Shown: one piece after another, positions 35,238 through 45,624 of the stretch
How positions within the stretch are numbered: the first letter of the stretch is position 1
How the letters are laid out: the number at the start of each line of letters is the position of its first letter
NCBI RefSeq assembly: GCF_033783015.1
Contig: NZ_CP123907.1
Span: 1,798,001 to 1,862,000 of the forward strand
Length of the DNA stretch: 64,000 nt
Direction: 5' to 3'
From: Corynebacterium sp. 21KM1197
GTDB taxonomy: Bacteria > Actinomycetota > Actinomycetes > Mycobacteriales > Mycobacteriaceae
The notes under the pieces: generated by a model
Told to the model about the DNA's origin: nothing
The model's input: the letters and a program-made list of their open reading frames with translations, nothing else
Databases searched by the model: none
Translations under genes and position numbers: made by a program

Positions 35238-36407
35238 ATGAGATTACGCCCCCGCTACCCCGTGGCCCTGGCGAGCACCGCGTGCATCGCCGCGCTCACC
35301 CTGAGTGCCTGCGGCAGCCCCCAGGAGGATACCGAGTCCGCCCCAGCCGCGCCCACGTCCCTGGCCCGCGCGGCTAAGCCCAGCGCGGTCACGAGCACCG
35401 TCACCACCACGGAGACCACCACCACGAGCGCTCCGCGGAAGGAACCCAAGAAGAACTGCCGGGAGATTCTGCTCAGCGATACCGCGCTGCGCCCGATCCT
35501 GGGCGTGCCCATCGTGCCGACCTTTGCCGAGGGCTCGGAAAGCCCCGGCCTGGGCGCCGCAACCTGGGGCTATCTGGGCCAGGTGGCGGATAATCACTTC
35601 GATCCGTGCAAGGAACTCAGCTGGGTTACCTTCCCCGGCGTGGAGGGTGATCTGGAAAACCCCAACGCGGAGAGCGCCTTTGCCACCATCATGTTCTTCC
35701 ACAAGGATGAACTCATCACCGCGCCCATGCCCGCGCAGGTGGGAGCCGTGGTGGATGTGAATCGTCGCTCCGATTCCGAGCTGGAGGTAACCACCACCCG
35801 GCGCGACGCGGAGGGCGAGTCCACAGCGCTCGTGCGCTACCGGGAGGGTAAGCTCCAGGTCACCTCGGATAATCCCGAGGACGCCCTGGCCCACCCCACC
35901 ACGCGCCTGGACGTCAGCGGCACCACCCCGCCGATTGCCTCGCGCCTCTACAACGTGGGCAGCGTACACAAGAACGGCTACGACCAGGAGATCACGTCCG
36001 CGGAGGGTGCAGCGCGGGACGCGGTGCTTATCGACGTCGATCGTTCCCTTGAGGTTTCCTGTGTGGTGGACGAGGTACCGCTGTGTCAGGCCACCGACCC
36101 GGAGAAGGCGGACTGGATTCCCGGCACCACCGACCCCGCCTCCGGGGTGGCGATCTATAACCAGGACGCGGAGTACCACGCCAACCAGGTTCGGATGATC
36201 TCCACCGATCCGGTGCGGGTGCAGGCCTTGGAGGAAGAGGTGGAGGAAGCCACCACCGTGGCCGACGTGAGCCGGGGCGAGCGGGTGCTCTTTGACGGCT
36301 ATATCTTTGACACCACGCACGAGGGCGAGGTGCGGATCTATGCCAGCGAGGACGCCGAATCCGCCGCGTGGCTGAGCGCCAAGGATTACGGCGTGACCAA
36401 GCGCTAA
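35238..36407 (+). CDS. LppP/LprE-type lipoprotein
   Basis: This 389-residue envelope lipoprotein has a signal peptide ending in the lipobox LSAC (Cys about residue 25), then a long Thr/Ser/Ala-rich linker ([18 protein letters not shown]). The following domain ([19 protein letters not shown]…[24 protein letters not shown], with paired cysteines) resembles the LppP/LprE lipoprotein domain of mycolata. The C-terminal half is of unknown fold. TAATCT at 35224-35229, eight bases before the ATG, suggests a leaderless mRNA. Its stop overlaps the stop region of the convergent L,D-transpeptidase gene by four bases. Confidence 0.8.
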   Translation: MRLRPRYPVALASTACIAALTLSACGSPQEDTESAPAAPTSLARAAKPSAVTSTVTTTETTTTSAPRKEPKKNCREILLSDTALRPILGVPIVPTFAEGSESPGLGAATWGYLGQVADNHFDPCKELSWVTFPGVEGDLENPNAESAFATIMFFHKDELITAPMPAQVGAVVDVNRRSDSELEVTTTRRDAEGESTALVRYREGKLQVTSDNPEDALAHPTTRLDVSGTTPPIASRLYNVGSVHKNGYDQEITSAEGAARDAVLIDVDRSLEVSCVVDEVPLCQATDPEKADWIPGTTDPASGVAIYNQDAEYHANQVRMISTDPVRVQALEEEVEEATTVADVSRGERVLFDGYIFDTTHEGEVRIYASEDAESAAWLSAKDYGVTKR

Positions 36408-37573
36408 CCTTCCGCGTTACCGGCCTTCCACTGCTCCCAGGGGATGTTCCAATCCCCCAGGCCGTCGAGGCCGTTGAGCTCCCCGCCCACGGTGTTGCTC
36501 ACCTTCACGATGTCCCCGCGCTTGACGGTGTTCTGGAACCACAGCGCGGCCTCGTCGGTGACGTTGATGCACCCGTGGGAGGTGTTCGTGTTGCCCTGCG
36601 CCCACACCGACCACGGCGCGGCGTGCACGTAAATGCCGGAGTAGGACATCTGCGTGGCGTACTTCACGGTGGTCTTATAGCCGCCATCCTCCTGGGATAG
36701 GCCAAAGGTCTCGGAGTTCATCAACAGGGAATCGTGCAGGTCACCGATGATGTACGTTCCGTTGGGCGTGGGCCAGCGATTCGATCCCAGGGATACCGGA
36801 ATGGAGCGCAGTTCCTCCCCGTTGCGGTACACCGTCATGGTCTTGGTGGCGTCATCGACCTCGGTGATCACCTCATCGCCGATGCTCACCTCGATCTCAT
36901 TATCCTCCGCGCCGTAGATCCCGCCGCCCAGATCCTTGCCGTAGATATTGGCCTTGGCGGTGATCTGCGTGCCCGGCTCCCAAAAGTTCTCCGGGCGCCA
37001 CCGCACCTCCTGGTTATTCACCCAGTAAAAGGCCCCTTCCACCTTGGGCTCCGTGGTCACCTCCAGGACCTCCTGGGCAGCGGTGCGATCCTCAATCGCC
37101 TGGGAGAACCTAAAGGCCAGCGGCTGGCCCACGCCCACCTCGCCCACACCATAGGGAGAAAGCGTGACCGAGGCCGTACCCGCCGGGGCAATCGTGGAGA
37201 ACACCGAGGTGGCGGTCTCGCCATTCCTATCGCGGGCCTCCACGGTGTACGTGCGGGAGTAGCCCAGTACCTCGTCGGTGCTCCAGGTCTTGCCATCGGT
37301 GGACAAGGTGGCTTCCACCTCGCGGCCCTCCTCGTTGGTCATGGTGACCTCCTCCAGGCCACCCTCCTGAGAGGTCACCGTCACCTGCTCCGTGGGATCC
37401 ACATCCTCAGCCTCATCCTCCACGGAGATAGTCGGAGGCTCGTGCTTCTCCTCCGTCTGCTCCTGTTCCGGCTCATCGGAGCCCGGTTCAATGGTGCAGG
37501 AAACCAATCCCCCACCGACGGCCACCACCATGAAGGCCGCCGTGATCACCCGCAACCTGGAACGCACCCGCAC
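36404..37573 (-). CDS. L,D-transpeptidase lipoprotein (peptidoglycan 3-3 cross-linking)
   Basis: This enzyme of about 389 residues is anchored by a lipobox (GGLVSC) after a short signal peptide. An acidic linker follows ([12 protein letters not shown]), then two Ig-like modules as in mycobacterial LdtMt2 (residues about 45-240), and the YkuD catalytic domain. The active site is [22 protein letters not shown] with catalytic Cys about residue 335. It cross-links peptide stems by 3-3 bonds and is inhibited by carbapenems. I start at GTG 37573, five bases after AGGAGG; an ATG at 37612 would add a Cys-containing stretch that spoils the signal peptide. Confidence 0.9.
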   Translation of the reverse strand: MRVRSRLRVITAAFMVVAVGGGLVSCTIEPGSDEPEQEQTEEKHEPPTISVEDEAEDVDPTEQVTVTSQEGGLEEVTMTNEEGREVEATLSTDGKTWSTDEVLGYSRTYTVEARDRNGETATSVFSTIAPAGTASVTLSPYGVGEVGVGQPLAFRFSQAIEDRTAAQEVLEVTTEPKVEGAFYWVNNQEVRWRPENFWEPGTQITAKANIYGKDLGGGIYGAEDNEIEVSIGDEVITEVDDATKTMTVYRNGEELRSIPVSLGSNRWPTPNGTYIIGDLHDSLLMNSETFGLSQEDGGYKTTVKYATQMSYSGIYVHAAPWSVWAQGNTNTSHGCINVTDEAALWFQNTVKRGDIVKVSNTVGGELNGLDGLGDWNIPWEQWKAGNAEG

Positions 37574-37905
37574 GTCCACCTCCTGTTTTCGCCCACAACA
37601 CATAATTCCCATCCACCCTAGTTCCCCGCCGTGTCCGCGCCCGCGCTAAAAAGCTCATTTTCGAAAACCTTTACCAAAGTGAGACACAGCGCGGCGCGGC
37701 ACCCGGGATAACGCTCAAAGTTCTCATCGCCCCAACGCTCCTTTTCGTTTCACTTGGATGCGCCCGGCCTAGCACCGAGCCTCGCCCACGCCAGATACAC
37801 ACCGAAGGCACGCAGAAATACCCGTTGAACAGGCGATTTTGCGGGAAACGCGGGGAGACAGTAAAGTAAACGGACGTCGCCAGGGAGCACCTGAGAGACA
37901 AAAAA
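37574..37905. other. 332-base region without a gene before tRNA-Lys
   Basis: I see no supportable coding frame. It holds the upstream region of the transpeptidase gene and, on the right, the promoter of tRNA-Lys: TAAAGT near 37865 is a plausible -10 box, with TTGAAC about 35 bases further upstream as a weak -35. No repeats of note were found. Confidence 0.5.
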
Positions 37906-37978
37906 GCGCCATTAGCTCAATTGGTAGAGCAACTGACTCTTAATCAGTGGGTTCGGGGTTCGAGTCCCTGATGGCGCA
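37906..37978 (+). tRNA. tRNA-Lys (anticodon CTT)
   Basis: A 73-base cloverleaf with acceptor GCGCCAT/ATGGCGC. The anticodon arm is CTGA CTCTTAA TCAG with anticodon CTT. The T arm is CGGGGTTCGAGTCCCTG. No CCA is encoded. A terminator hairpin begins 20 bases downstream. Confidence 0.96.
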
Positions 37979-37998
37979 CAATATCAACCTTATAGTTA

Positions 37999-38030
37999 CC
38001 CCCGCTGGGCCCACGGTCCAGCGGGGGTTT
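37999..38030 (+). terminator. Hairpin between tRNA-Lys and the convergent glutaminase gene
   Basis: CCCCCGCTGG (37999-38008) pairs perfectly with CCAGCGGGGG (38018-38027) around nine bases, followed by TTTCCTCATT. It can serve the tRNA on the + strand and the glutaminase gene ending at 38038 on the other. Confidence 0.75.
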
Positions 38031-38037
38031 CCTCATT

Positions 38038-39300
38038 CTACCTCACGGATTCGTCCAGGCGCGGGGGCTGGGTGCCGTCGGAAAGCACGAGGCCCAGCAG
38101 GCGCTGCTCCGGGTCGTACACGGCGATGTCGTAGCCCGCGCGGCGCATGCGCAGCAGCGTGGAACCCAGCATTCTCTTACCCACCTTTTCCACCTGCACC
38201 ACCCGAGTCACGTCCAGCACCAGGCGTCGAGCGCTAAAATCGCGCGTGGTGATCTCGTGGATGATGGATTCCGCGGCGGAGAAGTTAATCATGCCCTGGA
38301 GCACGATCACGGTGTCATCGCCGCGCTCCTCGATGGCACGCACGGCGTGCACACCCACGGGCAGCGGATTCATCAGGTGCAGGCCCATCTGCTGAGAGAG
38401 TTTTTCAAAGAGCATGGTGCCGCGCACGCTGTTGCCCTCCGCGTCCAGGCGCGGGGAGAAGGTGGCCAGGCCCAGTTGCCCGGGCAGAGTGCCGATCAGC
38501 CCGCCGGACACCCCGGACTTTGCGGGTATGCCCACGCGCGCCATCCAGCGTCCGGCGCCGTCGTACATGCCCGCGGAACTCATCACGGACATGGTGAGGC
38601 GGCACACGTCAGGGTCGAGCACGCGCTTGCCGGTGAGCGGCTGCACGCCTCCGTTGCCCAGGGTGGCCACCATCGCGGCGAGGTCGCTGGCGGTGGCCTC
38701 GATGGCGCACTGGCGGGTGTAACTGAGCACGGCGTCATGCGCCGTATCCTTAATCACCCCGTAGCTGCGCAGCATGTGCGCGATGGAGAGGTTGCGATCC
38801 GCATGATCCAGCTCGGAGTAGCACAGGGACTCATTAAAACCGAGTTCCCGGCCCGCGAGGTCGCTCATGAGGGTGCGAATGACCTCCACGCGATCCTCCA
38901 CCGTGGATTCCTCGCCATTGATGAGTTGATTCACGGCTATGGCCCCGGCGTTAATCATGGGGTTCATGGGGAGGTTGGATTCCTCGTCCACGGAGAGTTC
39001 GTTGAAGGCCTCGCCGGAGGGTTCCATGCCCACGGTGGCCATGACGGTGTCGATTCCGCGCTCCTGGAGGGCGAGCGCGTAGGCAAAGGGCTTGGAGATG
39101 GATTGCAGGGTGAAGGGAATATCGCAGTCCCCGGCCGAGTAAATGCGGCCGGAAACGGTGCACATGGCGATACCGAGGGGGTTGGGGTCGGCGCTGGCGA
39201 GTTCCGGGATGTAGTCGGCCACGTTCCCGGATTTCTCATCACGCACCGCGTCGAGGAGGGTGGAAAGGTACTGCGGAATGGGAGAGGTGATTTCTTGCAC
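38038..39300 (-). CDS. glsA: Glutaminase with C-terminal STAS-like domain
   Basis: This 420-residue enzyme hydrolyses glutamine to glutamate and ammonia. It has the serine-dependent glutaminase fold with the catalytic S67-x-x-K70 (LQSISKPFAYAL), NPMINAGAIAV and KSGVSGGLIG. Past residue 310 an extra STAS-like domain follows (VIVLQGMINFSAAESIIHEI, RRLVLDVTRVVQVEKVGKRML), which is common in actinobacterial glutaminases and may regulate or oligomerise the enzyme. The start ATG 39300 is the first in frame. Nicotinamidase is divergent, with 125 bases between. Confidence 0.9.
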   Translation of the reverse strand: MQEITSPIPQYLSTLLDAVRDEKSGNVADYIPELASADPNPLGIAMCTVSGRIYSAGDCDIPFTLQSISKPFAYALALQERGIDTVMATVGMEPSGEAFNELSVDEESNLPMNPMINAGAIAVNQLINGEESTVEDRVEVIRTLMSDLAGRELGFNESLCYSELDHADRNLSIAHMLRSYGVIKDTAHDAVLSYTRQCAIEATASDLAAMVATLGNGGVQPLTGKRVLDPDVCRLTMSVMSSAGMYDGAGRWMARVGIPAKSGVSGGLIGTLPGQLGLATFSPRLDAEGNSVRGTMLFEKLSQQMGLHLMNPLPVGVHAVRAIEERGDDTVIVLQGMINFSAAESIIHEITTRDFSARRLVLDVTRVVQVEKVGKRMLGSTLLRMRRAGYDIAVYDPEQRLLGLVLSDGTQPPRLDESVR

Positions 39301-39425
39301 CGCCCCAGGCTACCCATTCCGACGCTCCCGCGATTGTTCTCACCGGACGGGATATGTGGCCTGAAAAGATAGATTCGCCACACTGAACACGATTTTTCAG
39401 CCAAAATGTGCCATAATGCTTATCC

Positions 39426-40007
39426 GTGAAGGCCTTGGTTATTGTAGACGTTCAAAATGATTTCTGTGCCCTCGGCCCGCTTGCCACCGCCGATGGCGAC
39501 CTCGCGGCCGATAGCATCCGCACCCTCCTTGAGTGCGAGGAGACCATGCGCGATTACGCCCACGTGGTGGCCACCCAGGATTGGCACATTGATCCCGGCA
39601 AGCACTTCTCCGACTCCCCGGACTTCATCGACACCTGGCCCCCGCATTGCCGCGCGGGCACCCCCGGCGCGGCCCTCCACCCCGCCGTGCCCCTCAAACA
39701 CATCGAGGCGTTCTTCCTCAAGGGAAATTACAGCGCGGCCTATTCCGGCTTCGAGGGTTTTGCCGAGGGCGTCTCCCTCGCCCAGTGGCTTCGGGAGCGC
39801 GAGGTCACGGCCATCGACGTCGTGGGCATCGCTACCGACTACTGCGTGCGCGAGACGGCTCTCGACGGCGTGAAGGAGGGCTTCGACGTCCGCGTACTCT
39901 CCTACTACTGCTCCCCGGTAGACCCCAACCGTGGGCAGGCGGCCCTGGACGAGATCCAGCGGGCGGGGGCCAGCGTGGTGAACACCCCGCTGCGCAACTG
40001 CTCCTAG
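39426..40007 (+). CDS. pncA: Nicotinamidase (pyrazinamidase)
   Basis: This 193-residue enzyme converts nicotinamide to nicotinate in NAD salvage. The catalytic triad is D8 (IVDVQNDF), K99 (FFLKGNY) and C140 (ATDYCVRET). The metal site is D52-W-H54 and H60 (TQDWHIDPGKHF). The start is GTG 39426, with a CATAAT -10 box at 39412-39417 eight bases upstream, so leaderless. The homologue in mycobacteria activates pyrazinamide. It ends 60 bases from the convergent beta-lactamase-like gene. Confidence 0.93.
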   Translation: MKALVIVDVQNDFCALGPLATADGDLAADSIRTLLECEETMRDYAHVVATQDWHIDPGKHFSDSPDFIDTWPPHCRAGTPGAALHPAVPLKHIEAFFLKGNYSAAYSGFEGFAEGVSLAQWLREREVTAIDVVGIATDYCVRETALDGVKEGFDVRVLSYYCSPVDPNRGQAALDEIQRAGASVVNTPLRNCS

Positions 40008-40067
40008 AACCTCTATCTCGGCCACAATTCCGGCCACGAGCGGGGCGGCGGGATTCCTTCACACCTC

Positions 40068-40943
40068 TTATTCACACCGCAGCGCCGCGCTCACGCTCTG
40101 GGTCGCCTCGGTGAGTAATTCCTGCGCCGTTTCATACGTCCCATCCGGCGCCTGGGCCGCGATGGCCACTCCCCTGACTCCGCACGGGGTATCCAGCACC
40201 CCCAGTTGCCGCACCGTGTAGCGGCCCTCGGTATCCGGGCCCCAGCCGCCCTTAAACCTCATGCCCTCCACCGTGCCCAAACCATAGGACTGCTCCGGGA
40301 TCACCCGGCCCATCGCATCGAGGACGGCCGGGGCGGCGTCGAGAGTGGGCAGCGCCACGGCAAAGGCCGCCTGATCCGAGAGCGCCCACGCGGTCTGACC
40401 AAAGCTAGAAAACTCCGGGCGCACCTTGCGCGTTTCCACCCGGGTGTGATCATCGCCCGCCTCGCGCAGGATCGCCTGCACCGCAGCCCCCGCCTCCTCC
40501 GGGGTGCCCAGGGATTCCCATAGCCGCATTGCGGCCGCATTATCCGAGGCCGTGAGCGCGGCCTCCACGTCCGCCAAGACCTCCGGCGACGGCTCCCCCG
40601 AAGAGGCCGTCGAAGCCATCGAGGCCCGCAACGCCGCCAAGGAAAGCGGTACCTTGCTGGTGGACCAGGCCGGGCCCTCGTCGATCTCCCCCGCGGTGCT
40701 CACCCCGGCGGAGTCCGCCACCGCAATCTTGGTTCCGGGGAGAGCGGTGAGCACCGGAACAGAGGACACCGCCGTACTCCGGCCAGTCGCTCCCGGTGCC
40801 GTAGTCTCCCGTGGTCCCAGCACCCCGGTGTTTTCCGAGGTGCGCCCCGGGGCCGCCTGCTCAACCTCCCCGATGGTGCAGGCCGAAAGCCCCACCGCTC
40901 CCACCATCACGAGCGCCACCACGCGCTTATGCAAGACATTCAT
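40068..40943 (-). CDS. Beta-lactamase-like serine hydrolase lipoprotein
   Basis: This 291-residue exported protein has a signal peptide ending in the lipobox LSAC (Cys about 22). It carries penicillin-interacting motifs in order: SxxK in WSTSKVPL, SDN in TASDNAAAMRL, and KGG (in place of KTG) in RFKGGWGPD. The fold is therefore class-A beta-lactamase-like. The catalytic Glu of the omega loop is not obvious, so it may be an esterase or non-hydrolysing homologue rather than a resistance enzyme. Its start overlaps the end of the upstream gene by four bases (ATGA). Confidence 0.8.
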   Translation of the reverse strand: MNVLHKRVVALVMVGAVGLSACTIGEVEQAAPGRTSENTGVLGPRETTAPGATGRSTAVSSVPVLTALPGTKIAVADSAGVSTAGEIDEGPAWSTSKVPLSLAALRASMASTASSGEPSPEVLADVEAALTASDNAAAMRLWESLGTPEEAGAAVQAILREAGDDHTRVETRKVRPEFSSFGQTAWALSDQAAFAVALPTLDAAPAVLDAMGRVIPEQSYGLGTVEGMRFKGGWGPDTEGRYTVRQLGVLDTPCGVRGVAIAAQAPDGTYETAQELLTEATQSVSAALRCE

Positions 40944-41854
40944 CCGATGTACACATTCGCGTTATCTCCCCCGGTGCAATGCACGTACTGCCCGGCATCG
41001 CGGCAGGTCATCGTGTAATTCCTCCCCGTGGCGGAACTGTACGCCTGCACCGTGTTATTCATCCGCCCGGTGTCTCGGTACTCCGCGAGCCACTGCCGGT
41101 GCACCACCTGGGCAAAGTCCTCACTGGTGGCACCGGAGGCCCACACCCGCTGGTATTCCCCGCCAGTGCTGTTATTGCGCGCGGCGCTATTGACGGGCGT
41201 GGCCTCCCCCGGCACGGGTGGAGCCGGAGCGGTGGTTTCCGGCGTGGCGCTGCGCGAGGCGCGGGAATCGCGCGGTGTGCTCGGTATGGAGGCACGCGGG
41301 GTCACGGGTTCCGCAATATCCGCCGTGGGGCGCTCCGTCCGTTCGGGGCGGGGCGGCGAGGTGCTCTCGGAGGTGCTGCGGGGCGCGCTGCTGGGGCTCG
41401 GCGCCGTGCTGCGCGCGGGATTCTGGCGAGGGCTCGTCGAGGTGGGCGAGGCCGCCGTGCTCGTGGCCCGAGCGGCGGACGTGGTGCTCCCCACCGCGTC
41501 CTGCTCCTCCGCAGCGGAGGTATCTGCCGCCACCGCCGCGCCATCGTTCCCCCCGCCATCGGAGGAGGAGAAAAGGAAAATCCAGGTGCCCGCCCCCACC
41601 AGCACGAGCACAAAGAACATCGCCGCGAGCGCCACGATCATGCTCGAATTGCTGCTCTCGAAGCGCGGCTTGCGGGGGCCGGGTTCCGGGCCGCCGGAGG
41701 CCTGGTAAGTCCCCACCGCCTCCGGCCCGGCCTTGGCGGAGACACGAGGAAACTCCGCATAGTCCCCCTGGGCGTTCTGCCCCGACTGCGCGCTCTGCGC
41801 GGGGAAACTCCGCGTTGCCGGCTCGCGGTCCTCACCACCGTGTTGGCTCGTCAT
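40940..41854 (-). CDS. Membrane-anchored Ser/Thr/Pro-rich envelope protein
   Basis: This 304-residue protein has a cytoplasmic N-terminus of about 72 residues, one transmembrane helix (MIVALAAMFFVLVLVGAGTW) and a long extracellular stretch of Ser, Thr, Ala and Pro (about 100-225). It ends in a small cysteine-containing domain (QRVWASGATSEDFAQVVHRQ…TMTCRDAGQYVHCTGG). The low-complexity stalk may span the cell wall. It is translationally coupled to the beta-lactamase-like lipoprotein, so the two may act together at the envelope. No enzyme motif is seen. Confidence 0.75.
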   Translation of the reverse strand: MTSQHGGEDREPATRSFPAQSAQSGQNAQGDYAEFPRVSAKAGPEAVGTYQASGGPEPGPRKPRFESSNSSMIVALAAMFFVLVLVGAGTWIFLFSSSDGGGNDGAAVAADTSAAEEQDAVGSTTSAARATSTAASPTSTSPRQNPARSTAPSPSSAPRSTSESTSPPRPERTERPTADIAEPVTPRASIPSTPRDSRASRSATPETTAPAPPVPGEATPVNSAARNNSTGGEYQRVWASGATSEDFAQVVHRQWLAEYRDTGRMNNTVQAYSSATGRNYTMTCRDAGQYVHCTGGDNANVYIG

Positions 41855-41967
41855 GATCGCCTATGGTGCCACACCGAGGGCGGGGAGGGCATCCCTCTCC
41901 CCTCTCCTCACCTGGCCTTTACCTAGTCCGGGAGGAACAGGCGTGGCGCTAAAGGTTCGGTTCCGGC

Positions 41968-42246
41968 TTAGTCTCGTCCGGCCAGCAGGCGCTGCAATTC
42001 CTTGATGTCCTTGTTCTTCTTGCGGTTGCGCGCCATCGTCATCACGATGGCGACGGCAAAGACGGCCCCCACGGCCGCCAAAATCTTCTGGGTCTGCGGG
42101 TCCTGGAGCTTTGCCGTGGCCTCACGCTTGGCATCGTTCACGAGGTTCTGCGGCTTGCTGCGATCCGCGAGCTGATCCAGGGTGCTCGCCAACTGGCGAC
42201 GAGTACGCTCGATGTCCCGCTCAATGTCCTCAATACTGCGTGCCAC
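41968..42246 (-). CDS. DUF3618 membrane protein
   Basis: This 92-residue protein has the DUF3618 N-terminus (RSIEDIERDIERTRRQLASTLDQLADR), predicted to be a long amphipathic helix, then one membrane helix (ILAAVGAVFAVAIVMTMA) and a basic tail. Such proteins are common in Actinobacteria and their function is unknown. It is transcribed alone, 113 bases from the envelope-protein start. Confidence 0.85.
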   Translation of the reverse strand: MARSIEDIERDIERTRRQLASTLDQLADRSKPQNLVNDAKREATAKLQDPQTQKILAAVGAVFAVAIVMTMARNRKKNKDIKELQRLLAGRD

Positions 42247-42436
42247 GTTTAATCTCCCAACAAATGTGAGTCAATATTCCTTGTGCGACGTCCCTTATGC
42301 AGCCACTGCCGCACGTGCCCACCGCGCCCGTGGAGTTTACCCCCGCCGGGCGGATGAAGCGGCGGAAACGCGCCGACGCTGCTTCAAGCAACAACTCTCC
42401 TGGTCGCTCATGCAGCCAGCGGTTTCTCTCTGGGCG

Positions 42437-43270
42437 TCATTCTAGCCTGTCCGGGGAATCCGCCGCAGGAGACTTCCGCCACCGGCGCGCCACCAGCAGG
42501 CCCACCGCGCTCAGCAGTAGCACTCCCGCCAGTATCGCCACATCGGGTACCTGCGAGGTCACGCGGATCACCCAATTTTCCATCTGCGCCTGCTGGCTCA
42601 CCCCCACGAAGCCCCCCAGGCTGGTGGTGCCGCTGGTCACCCACATCATCACCCCCACCGCAATGGTGAGAATACCGCCCACGATGTTGTTCCAGGAGTT
42701 CGTCCAGCGCCCCACCCGCACCCCGCGCGGGCGCACCAGGCGCTGCACCGCAGGCAGGCGCGACCACAGCAGGCTCAACACCAAGAGCGGCACGGCCATG
42801 CCCAGGGCAAAGATCAACATGGTGATTCCACCCATCACGGCGTTGCCGCTCACCGCCGCCATCGTGAGCACCATGCCCAGCAGCGGCCCGGCGCACACCC
42901 CGGCCAGGCCATAGATCGTGCCCAGCACGTACACCGCGGCCAGGGAACTTCCGCCCGCCGCCCCGGCGTTGCCCGGCAGCGGAATCTCGATCCCTGCCAG
43001 CATGATGAGCCCCAGGGCGATCACCACGATGGAACCGCCGATCACAAAGGCCTCGCGGTGCTCGCTCACCAGAGCGCCCACGGAACCGGCCAGCACGCCC
43101 ATCGGCAACAAGGTGGTAATCAGCCCCACGTAAAACACGCCCGTACTGGTGATCAGCGAGGTAGGACGGGAAAAGGCATAGGAGAAAAAGGCCGGTAGCA
43201 GCATGGCCGAACAGGGGCTCAGCAGCGTGAGCACGCCGCCGAGGAAGGCTCCAAGCAGGCTTAACTCCAC
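42437..43270 (-). CDS. CcdA/DsbD-like transmembrane electron transporter
   Basis: This 277-residue protein has about six to eight helices. It matches the CcdA/DsbD transmembrane domain: SLLGAFLGGVLTLLSPCSAMLLPAFF has the first redox cysteine (PC), and IYGLAGVCAGPLLGMVLTMAA has the second (VCAGP). It would carry reducing equivalents from cytosolic thioredoxin to an exported thiol protein. The DsbA-like gene lies three bases upstream on the same strand and is the likely partner. The final helices extend beyond the usual CcdA core. Confidence 0.87.
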   Translation of the reverse strand: MELSLLGAFLGGVLTLLSPCSAMLLPAFFSYAFSRPTSLITSTGVFYVGLITTLLPMGVLAGSVGALVSEHREAFVIGGSIVVIALGLIMLAGIEIPLPGNAGAAGGSSLAAVYVLGTIYGLAGVCAGPLLGMVLTMAAVSGNAVMGGITMLIFALGMAVPLLVLSLLWSRLPAVQRLVRPRGVRVGRWTNSWNNIVGGILTIAVGVMMWVTSGTTSLGGFVGVSQQAQMENWVIRVTSQVPDVAILAGVLLLSAVGLLVARRWRKSPAADSPDRLE

Positions 43271-43273
43271 GGT

Positions 43274-44032
43274 TTAGCTGGCCTCCTCAATCGCCTGATC
43301 CAGGAAGCCCCGGAAATTATCCAGCGGCTGCGCACCTGTGAGCACGGTGCTGCCCACGGCAAAGAAGGGCACGCCCTGCACACCCAACCGGCGGGCCTCG
43401 TTGCTCTCCTCCTCCGCCTCAGCCACCAACTGCGGGTCCTTCATGTCCTCCTTGAAGCGCGCCATATCCGGCACGCTCACTTCCTCCGCTACCTCGATCA
43501 GTTCCGATTCGGGCAGGTCCGGGTGACCGCTCTCCGGCGCGCGCGCATAGATGGCTTGCAGGTACTCCACATACTTATCCTGCTTGGCCGCAGCGCGGGC
43601 CGCCGCCGAGGCGGAGGCGGAGCGCTCCCCAAAGTACGCCACGTCGCGGAACTCAATGCGCACCTTGCCGGTGTCCACGTATTCCTCCTTCAACACGGGC
43701 AGGATCTCCCGGGAGAACAGCCCGCAGAAGGGACAGCGCAGGTCCGTCCACTCCACCATCACCACCGGGGCGTCCACGTCACCGATGGCGCGCGGATCGT
43801 CCGCGTCACGCCGCTCGATCAGCGCCTTAATCTGGGCATCGGGATCGTCGCTGGCGGTAGCGCCCGCCGCGCTCTGGCTGGCGGCTGGCTCCGGGCCGGA
43901 CTCCTTGCCGGTGAACTGCGCGATCAGCACCACCACCAGGAAAATCACCAGCACGGCCAGCACAATATAAAACGGCGCGGTTCGGTACCACGGGCGCTGG
44001 GGATTGACGTAGGTATCGAATCGAGTTTTCAC
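43274..44032 (-). CDS. Membrane-anchored DsbA-like thiol oxidoreductase
   Basis: This 252-residue protein has one N-terminal membrane anchor (residues 21-43), an Ala/Ser-rich spacer and a thioredoxin-fold domain with the CPFC active site (WTDLRCPFCGLFSREILP) and the cis-Pro loop GVQGVPFFAVG. It resembles actinobacterial DsbA/MdbA-type proteins that form disulfides in exported proteins. Coupling to the CcdA-like gene suggests a redox pair. It is divergent from bcp across 43 bases. Confidence 0.87.
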   Translation of the reverse strand: MKTRFDTYVNPQRPWYRTAPFYIVLAVLVIFLVVVLIAQFTGKESGPEPAASQSAAGATASDDPDAQIKALIERRDADDPRAIGDVDAPVVMVEWTDLRCPFCGLFSREILPVLKEEYVDTGKVRIEFRDVAYFGERSASASAAARAAAKQDKYVEYLQAIYARAPESGHPDLPESELIEVAEEVSVPDMARFKEDMKDPQLVAEAEEESNEARRLGVQGVPFFAVGSTVLTGAQPLDNFRGFLDQAIEEAS

Positions 44033-44075
44033 ACCACGCAGGATACAGAACCCCCGGGACGGCTATGGTGGTGCC

Positions 44076-44534
44076 ATGACACTGAACACAGGAGACACCG
44101 CGCCCGAGTTTTCGCTTATCGACGACCACGGGGCCACCGTATCGCTCAAGGATTACGCCGGGCAGCGGGTGATCGTGTACTTCTACCCGCGCGCCAACAC
44201 CCCCGGCTGCACCAAGGAGGCCTGCGACTTCCGCGATAGCCTCAGCGAACTGAACGGCATGAACATCGCCGTGGTGGGCATCTCCCCCGATACCCCGGAA
44301 AAACTCGCGGAGTTCCGCGAGGATCACGAGCTCACCTTCCCGCTGCTCTCTGATCCCGATAAGACCGTGATGAAGGCCTACGGGGCCTTTGGCGAGAAGA
44401 AAAACTACGGCCGCATCGTGGAGGGCGTAATCCGCTCCACCTTCCTCATCGAGCCGGACGGCACCATCGGCGTGGCCAAATACAACGTCAAGGCCACCGG
44501 GCACGTGGCGCGGTTTATCCGGGATTTGGGCTAG
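44076..44534 (+). CDS. bcp: Peroxiredoxin of the Bcp/PrxQ type
   Basis: This 152-residue peroxidase reduces hydrogen peroxide and organic hydroperoxides using thioredoxin. The active site is VIVYFYPRANTPGCTKEACDFRD, with peroxidatic C45 and resolving C50 five residues later, the arrangement typical of the Bcp group. TATGGT at 44064-44069 is six bases before the ATG, suggesting a leaderless message. It sits among thiol-redox genes and ends four bases from the convergent ugpC stop. Confidence 0.92.
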   Translation: MTLNTGDTAPEFSLIDDHGATVSLKDYAGQRVIVYFYPRANTPGCTKEACDFRDSLSELNGMNIAVVGISPDTPEKLAEFREDHELTFPLLSDPDKTVMKAYGAFGEKKNYGRIVEGVIRSTFLIEPDGTIGVAKYNVKATGHVARFIRDLG

Positions 44535-44538
44535 GAAA

Positions 44539-45612
<1,074 letters not shown>

Positions 45613-45624
45613 GTGTCCTGCCTC

